From: JALZDI01 sp965653225
GTDB lineage: Bacteria; Actinomycetota; Actinomycetes; Propionibacteriales; Nocardioidaceae
Direction: 5' to 3'
DNA length: 27,245 bases
Assembly (NCBI GenBank): GCA_965653225.1
Contig: CBFGZI010000042.1
Location: forward strand, 1-27,245
Position numbers and translations under genes: made by a program. Shown here one piece after another: positions 1-7,218 of this stretch (positions are counted from its first letter, which is position 1; each line of letters starts with the position of its first letter). The notes beneath the pieces were generated by a model. That model saw only the letters and a list, made by a program, of their open reading frames with translations. It was not told where the DNA came from and searched no databases.

Positions 1-2
1 AA

Positions 3-968
3 GGCCGACTGCCCGACTTCCTGATCGTCGGTGCCCCCAAGGCAGGAACAAGCGCCCTGCACGGCGCACTCGCACGCCACCCGGACCTGCATCTGAGCGA
101 GATCAAGGAGCCGAAGTACTTCCTGTGCGGTGACGCGCCACCGCCGTCCTACCGGGGACCGGGCGACGCGCACAGCTGCCGCGAGTGGGTCTGGCGCCGC
201 GAGGAGTACGAGGCGCTGTTCGCGGGGGCGACCGAAGGCCAGCTGTGCGGGGAGAGCACCCCGTTCTACCTCTACGACGAGGACGCGCAGCGTCGCATCG
301 CCGAGCAGCTGCCGAAGGTCCGGATGGTCGCAGTGCTGCGCGACCCGATCGACCGCGCGTACTCCAACTGGATGCACCTGTGGGCCGACGGCCTGGAGCC
401 CATGTCCGAGTTCGCCGAGGCCTGCGACGCGGAGCAGGCACGGATCGCCGCCGGCTGGGCGCCCTTCTGGCACTACCGGTCGATGGGCTCGTACGGCCGG
501 CAGCTCGAGGGCCTGTTCCAGCGGTTCGACCGCGACCAGGTGCTGATCATGCGCTACCGCGACCTCGTGGACGAGCCGCACCGCACGCTGGACCGGGTCT
601 GCCGGTTCCTCGGCGTGCGCGAGGGCGTCGTCACCAGCGTGCCCACCAACAACTCGCGCCCGTTCGTGCCGGCCGGGCCGCGGGCGACGATCCTGGGGCA
701 CAGCCTACGACTCGGCGCACGGGCGGGCGCGCTGTTCCCGCCGCACATGTGGCGCAGGGCGAGCCGCCCGCTCATCGATCTGCGGCGGGGCGACGCCGCC
801 GCGCCGCGGCCGACACTGACGGCCGCGGAGCGCGCGAGCCTGCTCGCGCCGCTGCTGCCTGACATCGACCTGCTCGAGCGCCTCACCGGCGAGTCGTTCG
901 GCGACTGGCGGGCGACCGTCGACCGCGGTTCGTTCCACCACCGCAGCCGGCGGGGCTCGGTCGCCTGA
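3..968 (+). CDS. Sulfotransferase, 5'-truncated by window edge
   Basis: PAPS-dependent sulfotransferase of the P-loop-like family, which moves a sulfuryl group from PAPS to a hydroxyl or amine acceptor. The frame is open from base 3. The 5'-phosphosulfate-binding loop is visible near the start (FLIVGAPKAGTSAL), followed by KEPKYF. The 3'-phosphate-binding segment is VLRDPIDRAYSNW (from about base 330), and a later RYRDL block is also family-like. About 321 residues are present; the loop normally sits close to the N-terminus, so probably few residues are missing. The acceptor cannot be told. It runs toward the gene on the opposite strand and ends before a pair of inverted repeats. The nearby sulfate importer fits a cell that invests in sulfation, but a functional link is inference. 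Confidence 0.9.
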   Translation, partial: GRLPDFLIVGAPKAGTSALHGALARHPDLHLSEIKEPKYFLCGDAPPPSYRGPGDAHSCREWVWRREEYEALFAGATEGQLCGESTPFYLYDEDAQRRIAEQLPKVRMVAVLRDPIDRAYSNWMHLWADGLEPMSEFAEACDAEQARIAAGWAPFWHYRSMGSYGRQLEGLFQRFDRDQVLIMRYRDLVDEPHRTLDRVCRFLGVREGVVTSVPTNNSRPFVPAGPRATILGHSLRLGARAGALFPPHMWRRASRPLIDLRRGDAAAPRPTLTAAERASLLAPLLPDIDLLERLTGESFGDWRATVDRGSFHHRSRRGSVA

Positions 969-979
969 CCATCTCGAGA

Positions 980-1067
980 CGCTGCGGGGCGTGACGCGTC
1001 AATCCGTCCCCGGAATCTTTGCGCGTCACCACCTACCGCGAAGAAGAACTGACGCCTCACCGCAGCG
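980..1067. repeat. Imperfect inverted repeat 1 containing TGACGCGTCA
   Basis: The left arm (980-1001) begins CGCTGCGG and ends in the palindrome TGACGCGTCA; the right arm (1050-1067, TGACGCCTCACCGCAGCG) is its near-complement. It lies just after the sulfotransferase stop, between two converging genes. It could act as a bidirectional terminator or be a dispersed repeat. No T-tract follows either arm. Confidence 0.6.
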
Positions 1068-1081
1068 CAGGATTCAGGTGT

Positions 1082-1145
1082 CGCTGGGCGTGACGCGTCA
1101 AAGCATCTGCACTGCTTGCGCGACAGATTGACGCGTCAGCGCAGC
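1082..1145. repeat. Imperfect inverted repeat 2 containing TGACGCGTCA twice
   Basis: The left arm (1082-1101) carries TGACGCGTCAA at 1091-1101. The right arm (1128-1145) carries the complement TTGACGCGTCA at 1128-1138, flanked by GCGCAGC. The left arm repeats GGGCGTGACGCGTCAA of the first inverted repeat. The right arm overlaps the stop codon of the leftward gene (1136-1138), so that gene ends inside the repeat. Confidence 0.65.
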
Positions 1146-2029
1146 ACCTGGGTGTACAGGTCGTGCGCACCGTCGGGCCGCGCGGCCTCGAAGAAGTACC
1201 GCACGCCGCCGAGCCGCAGCGGCACCGCCGCGACGTAACGCAGGGCGCCGTCGGAATACGGGGAGGTCGCCACCGGTGCGCCGTTGACCGGCACGAGCAC
1301 ACCGTCGACCTCCTCGGCCAGCCCGGTCCGCTCGAACCAGTTCTCCTCGGCGGTGGCCCGCCCGTCGTACAGCACCCGCAGCGGGTCGGTGCTCAGCACC
1401 GCGGTCACCCGCGCACCTCGGGCGTCCCACTCCCCCAGCCGCCCGGTCAGGACCTCCTTGCGCATCGTCCAGTCCAGGCCGTCGTCGCTGGTGGCGTACC
1501 ACGTGCTCATGCGGTCCTCGGCACCCACCGCGTCGAGCGGGTGGCAGCAGACCCACATGTGCCAGCCGCGGTCGTCCTGGGTGATGACCGGGTCCTTGAC
1601 CGCGGTCTGGCGGTCACCGGGCAGCACCATCCGACGACGGCCGAGCGACAGCTCCTCAGGACGCCGCGCCTCCACGCACTCGATCCACCAGTGCTTGCTT
1701 CCCGGGCTGGCGCAGCTGAGGTAGAGCCGCCAGGCGCCGTCGGGCAGCCGCACCAGCACGGGCCGCTCGAAGGACGCCGCACCCACCGCGTCACGGCGAA
1801 CCTCCGCGACCGGTACGAAGTTCTCGCCGTCGTCGGAGCGCGCCACGGTCACCGCCACGCCGCGCCCCTCCTCCACCGGCCGGCGCACCCGGTAGGCGAT
1901 CCAGAAGACGTCGCCGACCCGCAGGGCGCTGACGGCGCCCGACCAGTTACCGGGCCCCGAGGCCGGTGCGGGCACGACAACCGAGGAACCGTCGAAGCGC
2001 GGAAGCGCCACGCCATTGATGGTGTGCAT
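1136..2029 (-). CDS. Five-bladed beta-propeller glycosidase-like protein
   Basis: A 297-residue protein with no signal peptide. Repeated blade-like strands such as VFWIAYRVRRP, VTVARSDDGENF, FERPVLVRLPDGAWRLYLS, VKDPVI and WYATSDDGLDWT are typical of the GH43/GH32/GH130-like five-bladed propellers, where short D-G turns join strands. I do not see an unmistakable family-specific catalytic triad, so the substrate and even enzymatic activity stay open. The ATG at 2027-2029 has no good Shine-Dalgarno sequence; a TAGACT -10-like box ends 7 bases upstream, so the mRNA may be leaderless. The stop codon is inside an inverted repeat. It converges on a sulfotransferase and precedes a sulfate importer; whether it acts on sulfated glycans is speculation. 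Confidence 0.65.
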   Translation of the reverse strand: MHTINGVALPRFDGSSVVVPAPASGPGNWSGAVSALRVGDVFWIAYRVRRPVEEGRGVAVTVARSDDGENFVPVAEVRRDAVGAASFERPVLVRLPDGAWRLYLSCASPGSKHWWIECVEARRPEELSLGRRRMVLPGDRQTAVKDPVITQDDRGWHMWVCCHPLDAVGAEDRMSTWYATSDDGLDWTMRKEVLTGRLGEWDARGARVTAVLSTDPLRVLYDGRATAEENWFERTGLAEEVDGVLVPVNGAPVATSPYSDGALRYVAAVPLRLGGVRYFFEAARPDGAHDLYTQVLR

Positions 2030-2034
2030 ACCTG

Positions 2035-2065
2035 AAAGTCTACCACTTTAGTCAAGTTTGCAAAC
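2035..2065 (-). promoter_or_regulatory. Putative leaderless promoter and palindromes of the propeller gene
   Basis: Reading the - strand, TAGACT (2037-2042) is placed 7 bases before the ATG, as in leaderless actinobacterial promoters. It overlaps a dyad AAAGT-N5-ACTTT (2035-2049). A perfect 10-bp palindrome GTTTGCAAAC lies at 2056-2065 and could be an operator. No clear -35 box at normal spacing. Confidence 0.35.
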
Positions 2066-2078
2066 CGCGGCCTGCTCG

Positions 2079-3107
2079 TCAGACCGCCCTCGTCACACCG
2101 GTCGTGGGCCGCGACGGCTGGGCTGTGCGGACTCGATCGTTACGCCCGAGCCACACGCGCGTTCCGACCTCGAGCCCGAGCTCGCGTGCGTGAGATCTCG
2201 CCAGTACGACACTGACGTCGCCCTCGCCTTCACCAGCGGTGCCGTCCACCGGGGTCGCGTCACCGGTCCGGACCGTCAGCCGGACCTCGAACCCCACCCG
2301 CAGCAGTCGCACGACCTCACCCGGAACCGCACCCAGCCCGTCGTCCTGCCGGAGCACCTCGATGTCGTGCGGCCGGACCATCTCCCCCTCCAGACGGGTC
2401 ACCGGGCCGAGGAACCCCATGACGAAGTCGTTGGCGGGGGCGTCGTACAGCTGGTCGGGAGACCCGATCTGCTCGACCCGGCCCTCGTTGATCACGACGA
2501 TCTCGTCGGCGACCTCGAGCGCCTCCTCCTGGTCGTGGGTCACGAACACGGTCGTCACGTGCACCTCGTCGTGGAGGCGGCGCAGCCAGTCACGCAGCTC
2601 CTTGCGAACCTTCGCGTCCAGTGCGCCGAACGGCTCGTCCAGCAGCAGCACGGTGGGCTCCACGGCAAGCGCGCGGGCCAGCGCCATGCGCTGCCGCTGA
2701 CCGCCGGACAGCTGCGCGGGCAGGCGGTGCGCGAACTGCGAGAGGTGCACGAGCTCGAGCAGCTCGTCGACCCGACGCCGGACCTCGGCCTTCGGCCGCT
2801 TGCGGATCTCCAGTCCGAACGCGACGTTCTTCGCCACGTTCATGTGCTTGAAGGCGGCGTAGTGCTGGAACACGAACCCCACGTTGCGCCGCTGCGGCGG
2901 CAGGTGGGTGGACTCGGTGCCCTCGATCCAGACCTCGCCCTCGTCGGCGGACTCCAGCCCGGCGATGATCCGCAGCAGCGTGGACTTCCCGCCGCCGCTG
3001 GGGCCGAGCAACGCAGTCAGCTGCCCGGTGGGGATGCTCAGCGAGACGTTCTCGAGGGCGACGAAGTCGCCGAACCGCTTGCTGACGTTGTTGATCTCGA
3101 TGCTCAT
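2079..3107 (-). CDS. cysA: Sulfate/thiosulfate ABC transporter ATP-binding protein
   Basis: ATPase that powers sulfate or thiosulfate import at the inner face of the membrane. The 342-residue protein has Walker A GPSGGGKS (35-42), Q-loop Q81, signature LSGGQ (133-137), Walker B LLLDEP (154-159), the switch histidine H191 in THDQEEA, and a C-terminal TOBE-like region from about 235. Length is normal for CysA. A longer frame exists upstream, but the start at 3107 is preferred: its ATG overlaps the cysW stop (ATGA) and an AAGGA ribosome site lies upstream. It is the last gene of the sbp-cysT-cysW-cysA operon. Confidence 0.93.
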   Translation of the reverse strand: MSIEINNVSKRFGDFVALENVSLSIPTGQLTALLGPSGGGKSTLLRIIAGLESADEGEVWIEGTESTHLPPQRRNVGFVFQHYAAFKHMNVAKNVAFGLEIRKRPKAEVRRRVDELLELVHLSQFAHRLPAQLSGGQRQRMALARALAVEPTVLLLDEPFGALDAKVRKELRDWLRRLHDEVHVTTVFVTHDQEEALEVADEIVVINEGRVEQIGSPDQLYDAPANDFVMGFLGPVTRLEGEMVRPHDIEVLRQDDGLGAVPGEVVRLLRVGFEVRLTVRTGDATPVDGTAGEGEGDVSVVLARSHARELGLEVGTRVWLGRNDRVRTAQPSRPTTGVTRAV

Positions 3108-3928
3108 TGGGAGTCCTTGGGGCGCAGGATGCTGACGACGACGATGCAGATGACGGACGCACAGGCGAGCAGGAACGCCGTCGCGTAGGCGGTCTCCTGC
3201 TCGAAGTTCTGGTACGTCTGCTCGACCACCAAGGTGGCGGTCTGCGTCTCCCCGACCACGTTGCCGGAGACGACCTTCACGGCGCCGAACTCGCCGAGCG
3301 AGCGCGCGAGGCTGAGCACGATGCCGTAGACCACGGCCCACTTGATGCTGGGCAGCGTGATTCGCCGGAAGGTCTGCGCGGCGTTCGCCCCGAGACTGCG
3401 TGCGGCCTGCTCCTGGTCGTCGCCGATCTCCTCCAGCACCGGCACGACCTCACGGATCACCAGCGGCAGCGCGACGAACGCGGTGGCCATGATCATTCCC
3501 GGAGTCGCGAAGATGACCTCGATGCCGGCCCGGGACAGGCCGGGTCCGAACAGCCCGGTGCGGTTGTTGTAGACGAGCACGAGCGCCAGCCCCACCACGA
3601 CCGGTGACACCGACAACGGCAGGTCGATGAGCGCCGACAGCGCCCGCTTGCCCGGGAACTCGTAGCGCACCAGCAGCAGGGAGATGCCGACGCCGAAGAG
3701 CAGGTTGATGACCACGGCCGAGGTCGCGACCACCGCGGTCATCTGCAGGGCATGGGTGACGTCCTCGTCACTGAGGGCCTCGGTCAGCGCGGTCATCCCG
3801 TCGGCGAACGTGTACTTCACGATCAGCGAGACCGGCCAGACCACCAGCAGGAACACATAGCCGGCGGCGAACAGCCGCAGCAGCCACCGAACGCCGGTGG
3901 GCTCGCGCAGGGCCTTGGCGCTAGCCAC
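3104..3928 (-). CDS. cysW: Sulfate ABC transporter permease CysW
   Basis: Inner-membrane permease of the sulfate/thiosulfate importer, 274 residues with about six hydrophobic helices. The cytoplasmic EAA coupling loop reads EEIGDDQEQAARSLGANAAQ followed by TFRRITLP, the site that docks the ATPase. The stretch FGAVKVVSGNVVGETQTATL is characteristic of CysW. The GTG start at 3928 overlaps the end of cysT by 8 bases, and its stop overlaps the cysA start by 4 bases, so translational coupling is likely. It pairs with CysT to form the channel. Confidence 0.93.
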   Translation of the reverse strand: MASAKALREPTGVRWLLRLFAAGYVFLLVVWPVSLIVKYTFADGMTALTEALSDEDVTHALQMTAVVATSAVVINLLFGVGISLLLVRYEFPGKRALSALIDLPLSVSPVVVGLALVLVYNNRTGLFGPGLSRAGIEVIFATPGMIMATAFVALPLVIREVVPVLEEIGDDQEQAARSLGANAAQTFRRITLPSIKWAVVYGIVLSLARSLGEFGAVKVVSGNVVGETQTATLVVEQTYQNFEQETAYATAFLLACASVICIVVVSILRPKDSQ

Positions 3929-4769
3929 GGCGGGCCACCCTTCGCTGGATGACGTCGAGCGTGACGATCACCGCGAGCGCCACCGCGAGCATGAGCGCCG
4001 CGACCGCCGCGGCGGAGGTGGAGTCGCCGTTCTCGATGTAGGTCATCACCCGTACGGACGCCACCTCGGTGCGGTTGGGCAGGTTGCCCGACAGCAGCAC
4101 GAGGGAGCCGTACTCGCTGATCCCGCGTGCGAACGAGAGCGCGGCCCCCGCCGCGATCGCCGGCACCAGGCTGGGGAACACGACCCGCCGGAACGTGGCC
4201 CAGCGCGACGCGCCGAGCGACGCAGCCGCCTCCTCCACGTCGGCCTCCAGCTCCTCGAGGACGGGCTGGACGGTACGGACCACGAACGGCAGCGTGACGA
4301 ACGCCAGCGCGAGGAAGACCGCGGTGCGCGTGTTCGCCACGTCCACCCCGAGCGGGCTCTCCGGGCCGTACAGCGACAGCAGCACCAGGCCGGCCACCAC
4401 CGTCGGCAGCGCGAACGGGATGTCGATGACCACGTTGAGCGCGCTCCTGCCCCAGAAGCGGTCGCGGACCAGCACCCAGGCGATCACGGTGCCCATCACG
4501 ACGTTGAGCAGCGTCACCAGCAGCGACTGCGCGACGGTCAGCTCGACAGCGGCGAGGGTCTGGGAGTTGGTGACGGTGTCGATGAAACCGGCCCAGCCCT
4601 CGGCGCCCGCCGTCGCCACCACCATGGCGAGCGGGATGAGCACCAACAGGCTGAACCAGAGCATGGCGACGCCGAGCCCGAAGGCCGACGCCGGCGTCAG
4701 CGAGCCCGCCCGGGCCGCCCGACGCCTACGCGTCGGACGGCCCGGTGCGGTCGTGGACAGGGTTGCCAC
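3921..4769 (-). CDS. cysT: Sulfate ABC transporter permease CysT
   Basis: Second inner-membrane permease of the importer. With the GTG start at 4769 the protein has 282 residues: a basic N-terminal tail, then about six membrane helices and the EAA loop EELEADVEEAAASLGASRWA. The segment FARGISEYGSLVLLSGN is family-typical. An ATG at 4853 is in frame but would overlap the sbp gene by about 80 bases and add a polar tail unlike the family, so 4769, two bases after the sbp stop, is chosen. The ribosome site there is weak, consistent with coupling to sbp. Confidence 0.9.
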   Translation of the reverse strand: MATLSTTAPGRPTRRRRAARAGSLTPASAFGLGVAMLWFSLLVLIPLAMVVATAGAEGWAGFIDTVTNSQTLAAVELTVAQSLLVTLLNVVMGTVIAWVLVRDRFWGRSALNVVIDIPFALPTVVAGLVLLSLYGPESPLGVDVANTRTAVFLALAFVTLPFVVRTVQPVLEELEADVEEAAASLGASRWATFRRVVFPSLVPAIAAGAALSFARGISEYGSLVLLSGNLPNRTEVASVRVMTYIENGDSTSAAAVAALMLAVALAVIVTLDVIQRRVARRG

Positions 4770-4771
4770 GG

Positions 4772-5785
4772 CTACTGCTTGCCCGTCTGCTGCTGGATCT
4801 TGGTGACCAGCCCGGCCTTCTCGTCGAAGAACTTCGTGTCCGCCTTGTCCCAACCGCCGAAGTCGTCGATGGTCATGAGCTTCTTCGGCTGCGGGAAGGG
4901 GTTGGCGGGGTCGTTCGCGCCGTCGACGGGCTCGGTGATGCCGTCGACGAGCGGCCGGAAGCCGGCCTGCTCGTAGTCGGTCTGCGCCTGCTTGCCCGTG
5001 AGGAACTTGAGGAAGTCCTCCGCCGCCGGGCTCGCGGTCTTGGTCACCGCGCCCGGGTTCTGGATCAGGATGGTCTCGTCCGGGACGAAGTAGTCGAGCT
5101 TCTCCCCGGCCTGCCGGGCGAGGATCGCCTCGTTCTCGTACGACAGCAGCACGTCGCCGGTGCCGCTGGTGAACGCGGTCGTGGCGTCACGGCCGCTGCT
5201 GGGGAGCGCGGCGACGTTGTCGAAGAACTTCGTCAGGTAGGCCTTGGCCTGGGCCGCGGTGCCGCCGTCGGCGAGCACGTGACCGTAGGCGGCGAGGATG
5301 TTCCACTTCGCCGAGCCCGACGACGCCGGGTTCGGCGTGACGATGTCGACCCCCGGCTTCACCAGGTCGTCCCAGCCCTGGATGTTCAGCGGGTTCCCCG
5401 GCCGCGTCGCGATCACCACGACGGACTGGGTGAGGATCCCGTGCGTGGGCGTCTTGTCCCAGCTGGCGGCCACCTGGCCGCTGTCGACCAGACGCTGGAT
5501 GTCGGGCTCCAGGGAGAAGTGCACGACATCGGCCTTCAGCCCGCCCTCGACCGCGCGGCTCTGGTCGCCCGACGAGCCGTACGACGTCTTGAACTCCACG
5601 TTCTGCCCGTCGGCGGTCTGCTCGAAGTCGGAGATGACGGGCTCGTTGGCCTGCTCCAAGACGGAGAAGCCGACGACGCTCACCGACTGGGCCTTGCTCG
5701 CACCCGACGAGGCCGCGCTGCATCCCGCAAGCGCCAGCACGGACACCACCGACCCCGCGAGCGCAATCTGCCACCTGTTGGTCAT
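4772..5785 (-). CDS. sbp: Sulfate-binding lipoprotein of ABC transporter
   Basis: Extracytoplasmic sulfate or thiosulfate receptor. The 337-residue protein starts MTNRWQIALAGSVVSVLALA and has a lipobox ending in Cys22 (LAGC), so it is lipid-anchored. Family motifs include TSYGSSGDQSRAV, NPASSGSAKWNILAAYG and the C-terminal FPQPKKLMTIDDFGGWDKAD. The ATG at 5785 is chosen over one ten codons upstream because GAGGAACGAG lies at a suitable distance and the signal peptide then starts normally. That ribosome site forms one arm of a perfect 16-bp inverted repeat, suggesting translational control. First gene of the importer operon. Confidence 0.92.
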   Translation of the reverse strand: MTNRWQIALAGSVVSVLALAGCSAASSGASKAQSVSVVGFSVLEQANEPVISDFEQTADGQNVEFKTSYGSSGDQSRAVEGGLKADVVHFSLEPDIQRLVDSGQVAASWDKTPTHGILTQSVVVIATRPGNPLNIQGWDDLVKPGVDIVTPNPASSGSAKWNILAAYGHVLADGGTAAQAKAYLTKFFDNVAALPSSGRDATTAFTSGTGDVLLSYENEAILARQAGEKLDYFVPDETILIQNPGAVTKTASPAAEDFLKFLTGKQAQTDYEQAGFRPLVDGITEPVDGANDPANPFPQPKKLMTIDDFGGWDKADTKFFDEKAGLVTKIQQQTGKQ

Positions 5786-5906
5786 GTCGATCTCGTTCCT
5801 CTTCGAGGTCGCCACTCGGTTGGGCGACTCACTAAGTCGGGTAGATTACTCGACTTGAGGTAGTACACCACGCCAGGTGGGGGTGTGTCCGAGGAACGAG
5901 ATCGAC
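5786..5906 (-). promoter_or_regulatory. Leader inverted repeat that can sequester the sbp ribosome site
   Basis: GTCGATCTCGTTCCTC at 5786-5801 (+ strand) and GAGGAACGAGATCGAC at 5891-5906 are perfect reverse complements, 89 bases apart. In the leftward mRNA the upstream arm can pair with all 16 bases directly before the sbp ATG, including its GAGGAA ribosome site. Flanking bases do not match, so the repeat is exactly 16 bp. This looks like an SD/anti-SD switch. An invertible DNA segment is a less likely reading because the span is short and no recombinase is nearby. Confidence 0.6.
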
Positions 5907-5930
5907 CCGTGATGCTCGCGGTGCCGGCAT
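5832..5930 (-). CDS. Possible 32-residue leader peptide upstream of sbp
   Basis: A short frame, ATG at 5928-5930 and TAG at 5832-5834, lies within the sbp leader. Codons 9-14 (VDLVPR) are written over the upstream arm of the 16-bp inverted repeat, so translation through it would open the hairpin over the sbp ribosome site. The RVDL core followed by a Trp-Cys pair (W21, C22) loosely recalls the short leader peptides with an H-V-D-L ... C core found before sulfur genes in actinobacteria. The resemblance is partial, and no ribosome site at good spacing is visible (AGGAG is about 15 bases away). A second reading is that the leader is untranslated. Confidence 0.3.
   Translation of the reverse strand: MPAPRASRVDLVPRTHPHLAWCTTSSRVIYPT
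5834..5856 (-). promoter_or_regulatory. Putative promoter/operator dyad of sbp operon
   Basis: AAGTCG-N11-CGACTT forms a perfect 6-bp dyad at 5834-5856. It encloses a -10-like TAATCT (5843-5848 on the - strand), so a repressor bound here would block a promoter firing leftward. A transcript from this site would lack the upstream arm of the leader hairpin. The + strand 12-mer ATTACTCGACTT (5845-5856) recurs with one mismatch upstream of the AtsK-like gene. Confidence 0.4.
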
Positions 5931-6107
5931 AGGTGGCGAGGTGGGCTCCTGGCCCCTGCCGCCGGCTTTCGGCTGACTGTCTCTTTGCCTCGGCGTTTCA
6001 GACGGGCAATTAGTGACACTAGGGCGCGTCCTGCCCATAGCGCGCGGCGCCTGGCGCTCGGGCCCGGACCACAAGCCATGTACCCGGGTCTAGTGGACAC
6101 TCTCCTA
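5931..6107. other. Intergenic stretch with no gene recognised
   Basis: Between the sbp leader and the end of the dioxygenase gene I find no convincing coding sequence; open leftward frames here have no recognisable protein content. A palindrome TAGTG-A-CACTA lies at 6011-6021 and may belong to an upstream promoter of the sbp operon. I compared the leftward strand by eye with known actinobacterial riboswitch cores (SAM, cobalamin, c-di-AMP) and did not find a match I would defend. Confidence 0.4.
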
Positions 6108-6139
6108 GGCGTATGAACCCAGGGAAGGGTCCATACGCC
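6108..6139. terminator. Strong hairpin, possible terminator
   Basis: GGCGTATG (6108-6115) pairs perfectly with CATACGCC (6132-6139). After one mismatch, ACCC pairs with GGGT around a six-base loop. There is no T-tract on either side. It could be a back-up terminator for the dioxygenase gene or a protein-binding site. Confidence 0.4.
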
Positions 6140-6182
6140 GAGGGAAGGCCCTCATGCGGAGCCGATGCACCGACGTCTTCCA

Positions 6183-6205
6183 CGCGTGCGTGAAGGACGC
6201 ACGCG
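6183..6205 (-). terminator. Hairpin terminator after AtsK-like gene
   Basis: CGCGTGCGT (6183-6191) and ACGCACGCG (6197-6205) make a perfect 9-bp stem with a five-base loop, starting 14 bases beyond the stop codon of the leftward dioxygenase gene. No T-tract follows, as is common for GC-rich actinobacterial terminators. Confidence 0.55.
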
Positions 6206-6219
6206 CGATCGCGCCGCCG

Positions 6220-7173
6220 CTAGCTGATCAGCGTGTCGAGGCAGTACTCGTCCGCGTTGCCCTGGCGCACGATGCTCGCCCGCCCGTCGATGCTGACCGG
6301 GATGTCGCCGGCGACCGTCACCCGCCGCACCTCGCGGGGCTGGTGGTCGAAGTCGGCGACGGCGTAGTGCTGCGTGGCGCGGTTGTCCCACATCGCCACG
6401 TCGCCGTCCTGCCAGGTCCAGCGGATCGTGTTCTCCAGCCGGGTGACCCGCTCCTGCAGCAGGTGGAACAGCTGGCTCGACTCCGAGGTGCTCAGCCCGA
6501 CGAACTTCTTCACGAAGTGGCCCAGCACCAGCGTTCGCTCGCCGGTCTCCGGGTGCACCCGGACAACCGGGTGCTCGGTCTCGAACAGCGTCGAGACGAA
6601 GTCGGCGCGGGAGAACACCTGCTCGGAGTCGAGGTCCGCCTCGGCCTTGTCGGAGTACTGGGCGTAGTCGTAGTCGTTGGTGTGGACCGCCCAGAGCCGG
6701 TCGACCATCGCCTTCAGCGGCTCGGGCAGCGCAGAGTACGCGGTGGCGGTGTTCGCCCAGTTGGTCGTGCCGCCGTACGCCGGGATGGTGACCGCACGAA
6801 GCACGCTGATCGCGGGCACGCGGTCGACGAACGTGACGTCGGTGTGCCAGCTGTTGGACGCCATCCCCTTGGTGGAGCCCAGGCTGAGCACCCGCGCGCT
6901 GCCGGTGTTCACGGTCGGGTGGGCGGTGGTGAGCGGGCCAAGCAGCTCGGCGAAGGCGACCTGGCCGTCGTCGTCGAGGTGCCCCTGGTCGCGGAAGAAC
7001 ACCACCTTGTGCTCGAGCAGGGCGGCGCGGATCTCGGCCACGGTCTGCGGCGACAGGTCGCCGCCGAGCCGGACCCCGTCGATGCGGGCGCCGATACGTC
7101 CGCCGAGCTTGGTCACGGTGACGTCGCTGTGGGCGGGGAGGTCCACCCGGGGGCGCTCGAGGTTCATGGTCAT
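6220..7173 (-). CDS. AtsK/TauD-type alkylsulfatase dioxygenase
   Basis: Fe(II)/2-oxoglutarate dioxygenase of 317 residues. Iron ligands are H110 and D112 in the WHTDV motif and H269 in WDNRATQH; R283/R284 is placed to bind 2-oxoglutarate. Segments SWHTDVTF, SVLRAVTIPAYGGTTNWANT and VHPETGERTLVLGHFV resemble AtsK, which oxidises alkyl sulfate esters and releases sulfate, more closely than taurine dioxygenase as I recall the families; the substrate is therefore inferred. The start at 7173 has GAGAGGGA upstream; a second in-frame ATG follows two codons later. It is followed by a hairpin and then by the leader of a sulfate importer, consistent with a sulfur-scavenging role. A promoter-region motif is shared with sbp. 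Confidence 0.85.
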   Translation of the reverse strand: MTMNLERPRVDLPAHSDVTVTKLGGRIGARIDGVRLGGDLSPQTVAEIRAALLEHKVVFFRDQGHLDDDGQVAFAELLGPLTTAHPTVNTGSARVLSLGSTKGMASNSWHTDVTFVDRVPAISVLRAVTIPAYGGTTNWANTATAYSALPEPLKAMVDRLWAVHTNDYDYAQYSDKAEADLDSEQVFSRADFVSTLFETEHPVVRVHPETGERTLVLGHFVKKFVGLSTSESSQLFHLLQERVTRLENTIRWTWQDGDVAMWDNRATQHYAVADFDHQPREVRRVTVAGDIPVSIDGRASIVRQGNADEYCLDTLIS

Positions 7174-7218
7174 GGGCTGGTCCCTCTCACTGGTCTTGCA
7201 GATACTGGCTTTTGTCGC

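Noticed and set aside
3108..3341. Upstream extension of cysA
   Set aside because: The extra 78 residues overlap cysW in another frame and have no ABC-ATPase character; the ATGA overlap start at 3107 fits the family.
5802..5890. Invertible promoter segment between the two 16-bp repeats
   Set aside because: Possible in principle, but 89 bp is short for DNA looping, no recombinase gene is near, and the position over the ribosome site is better explained by RNA pairing.
5931..6100. Protein fragment or transposon remnant in leftward frames
   Set aside because: Cys/His-rich peptide around 5880-5950 briefly looked like a nuclease or transposase tail, but no motif could be confirmed and the leader hairpin explains part of it.
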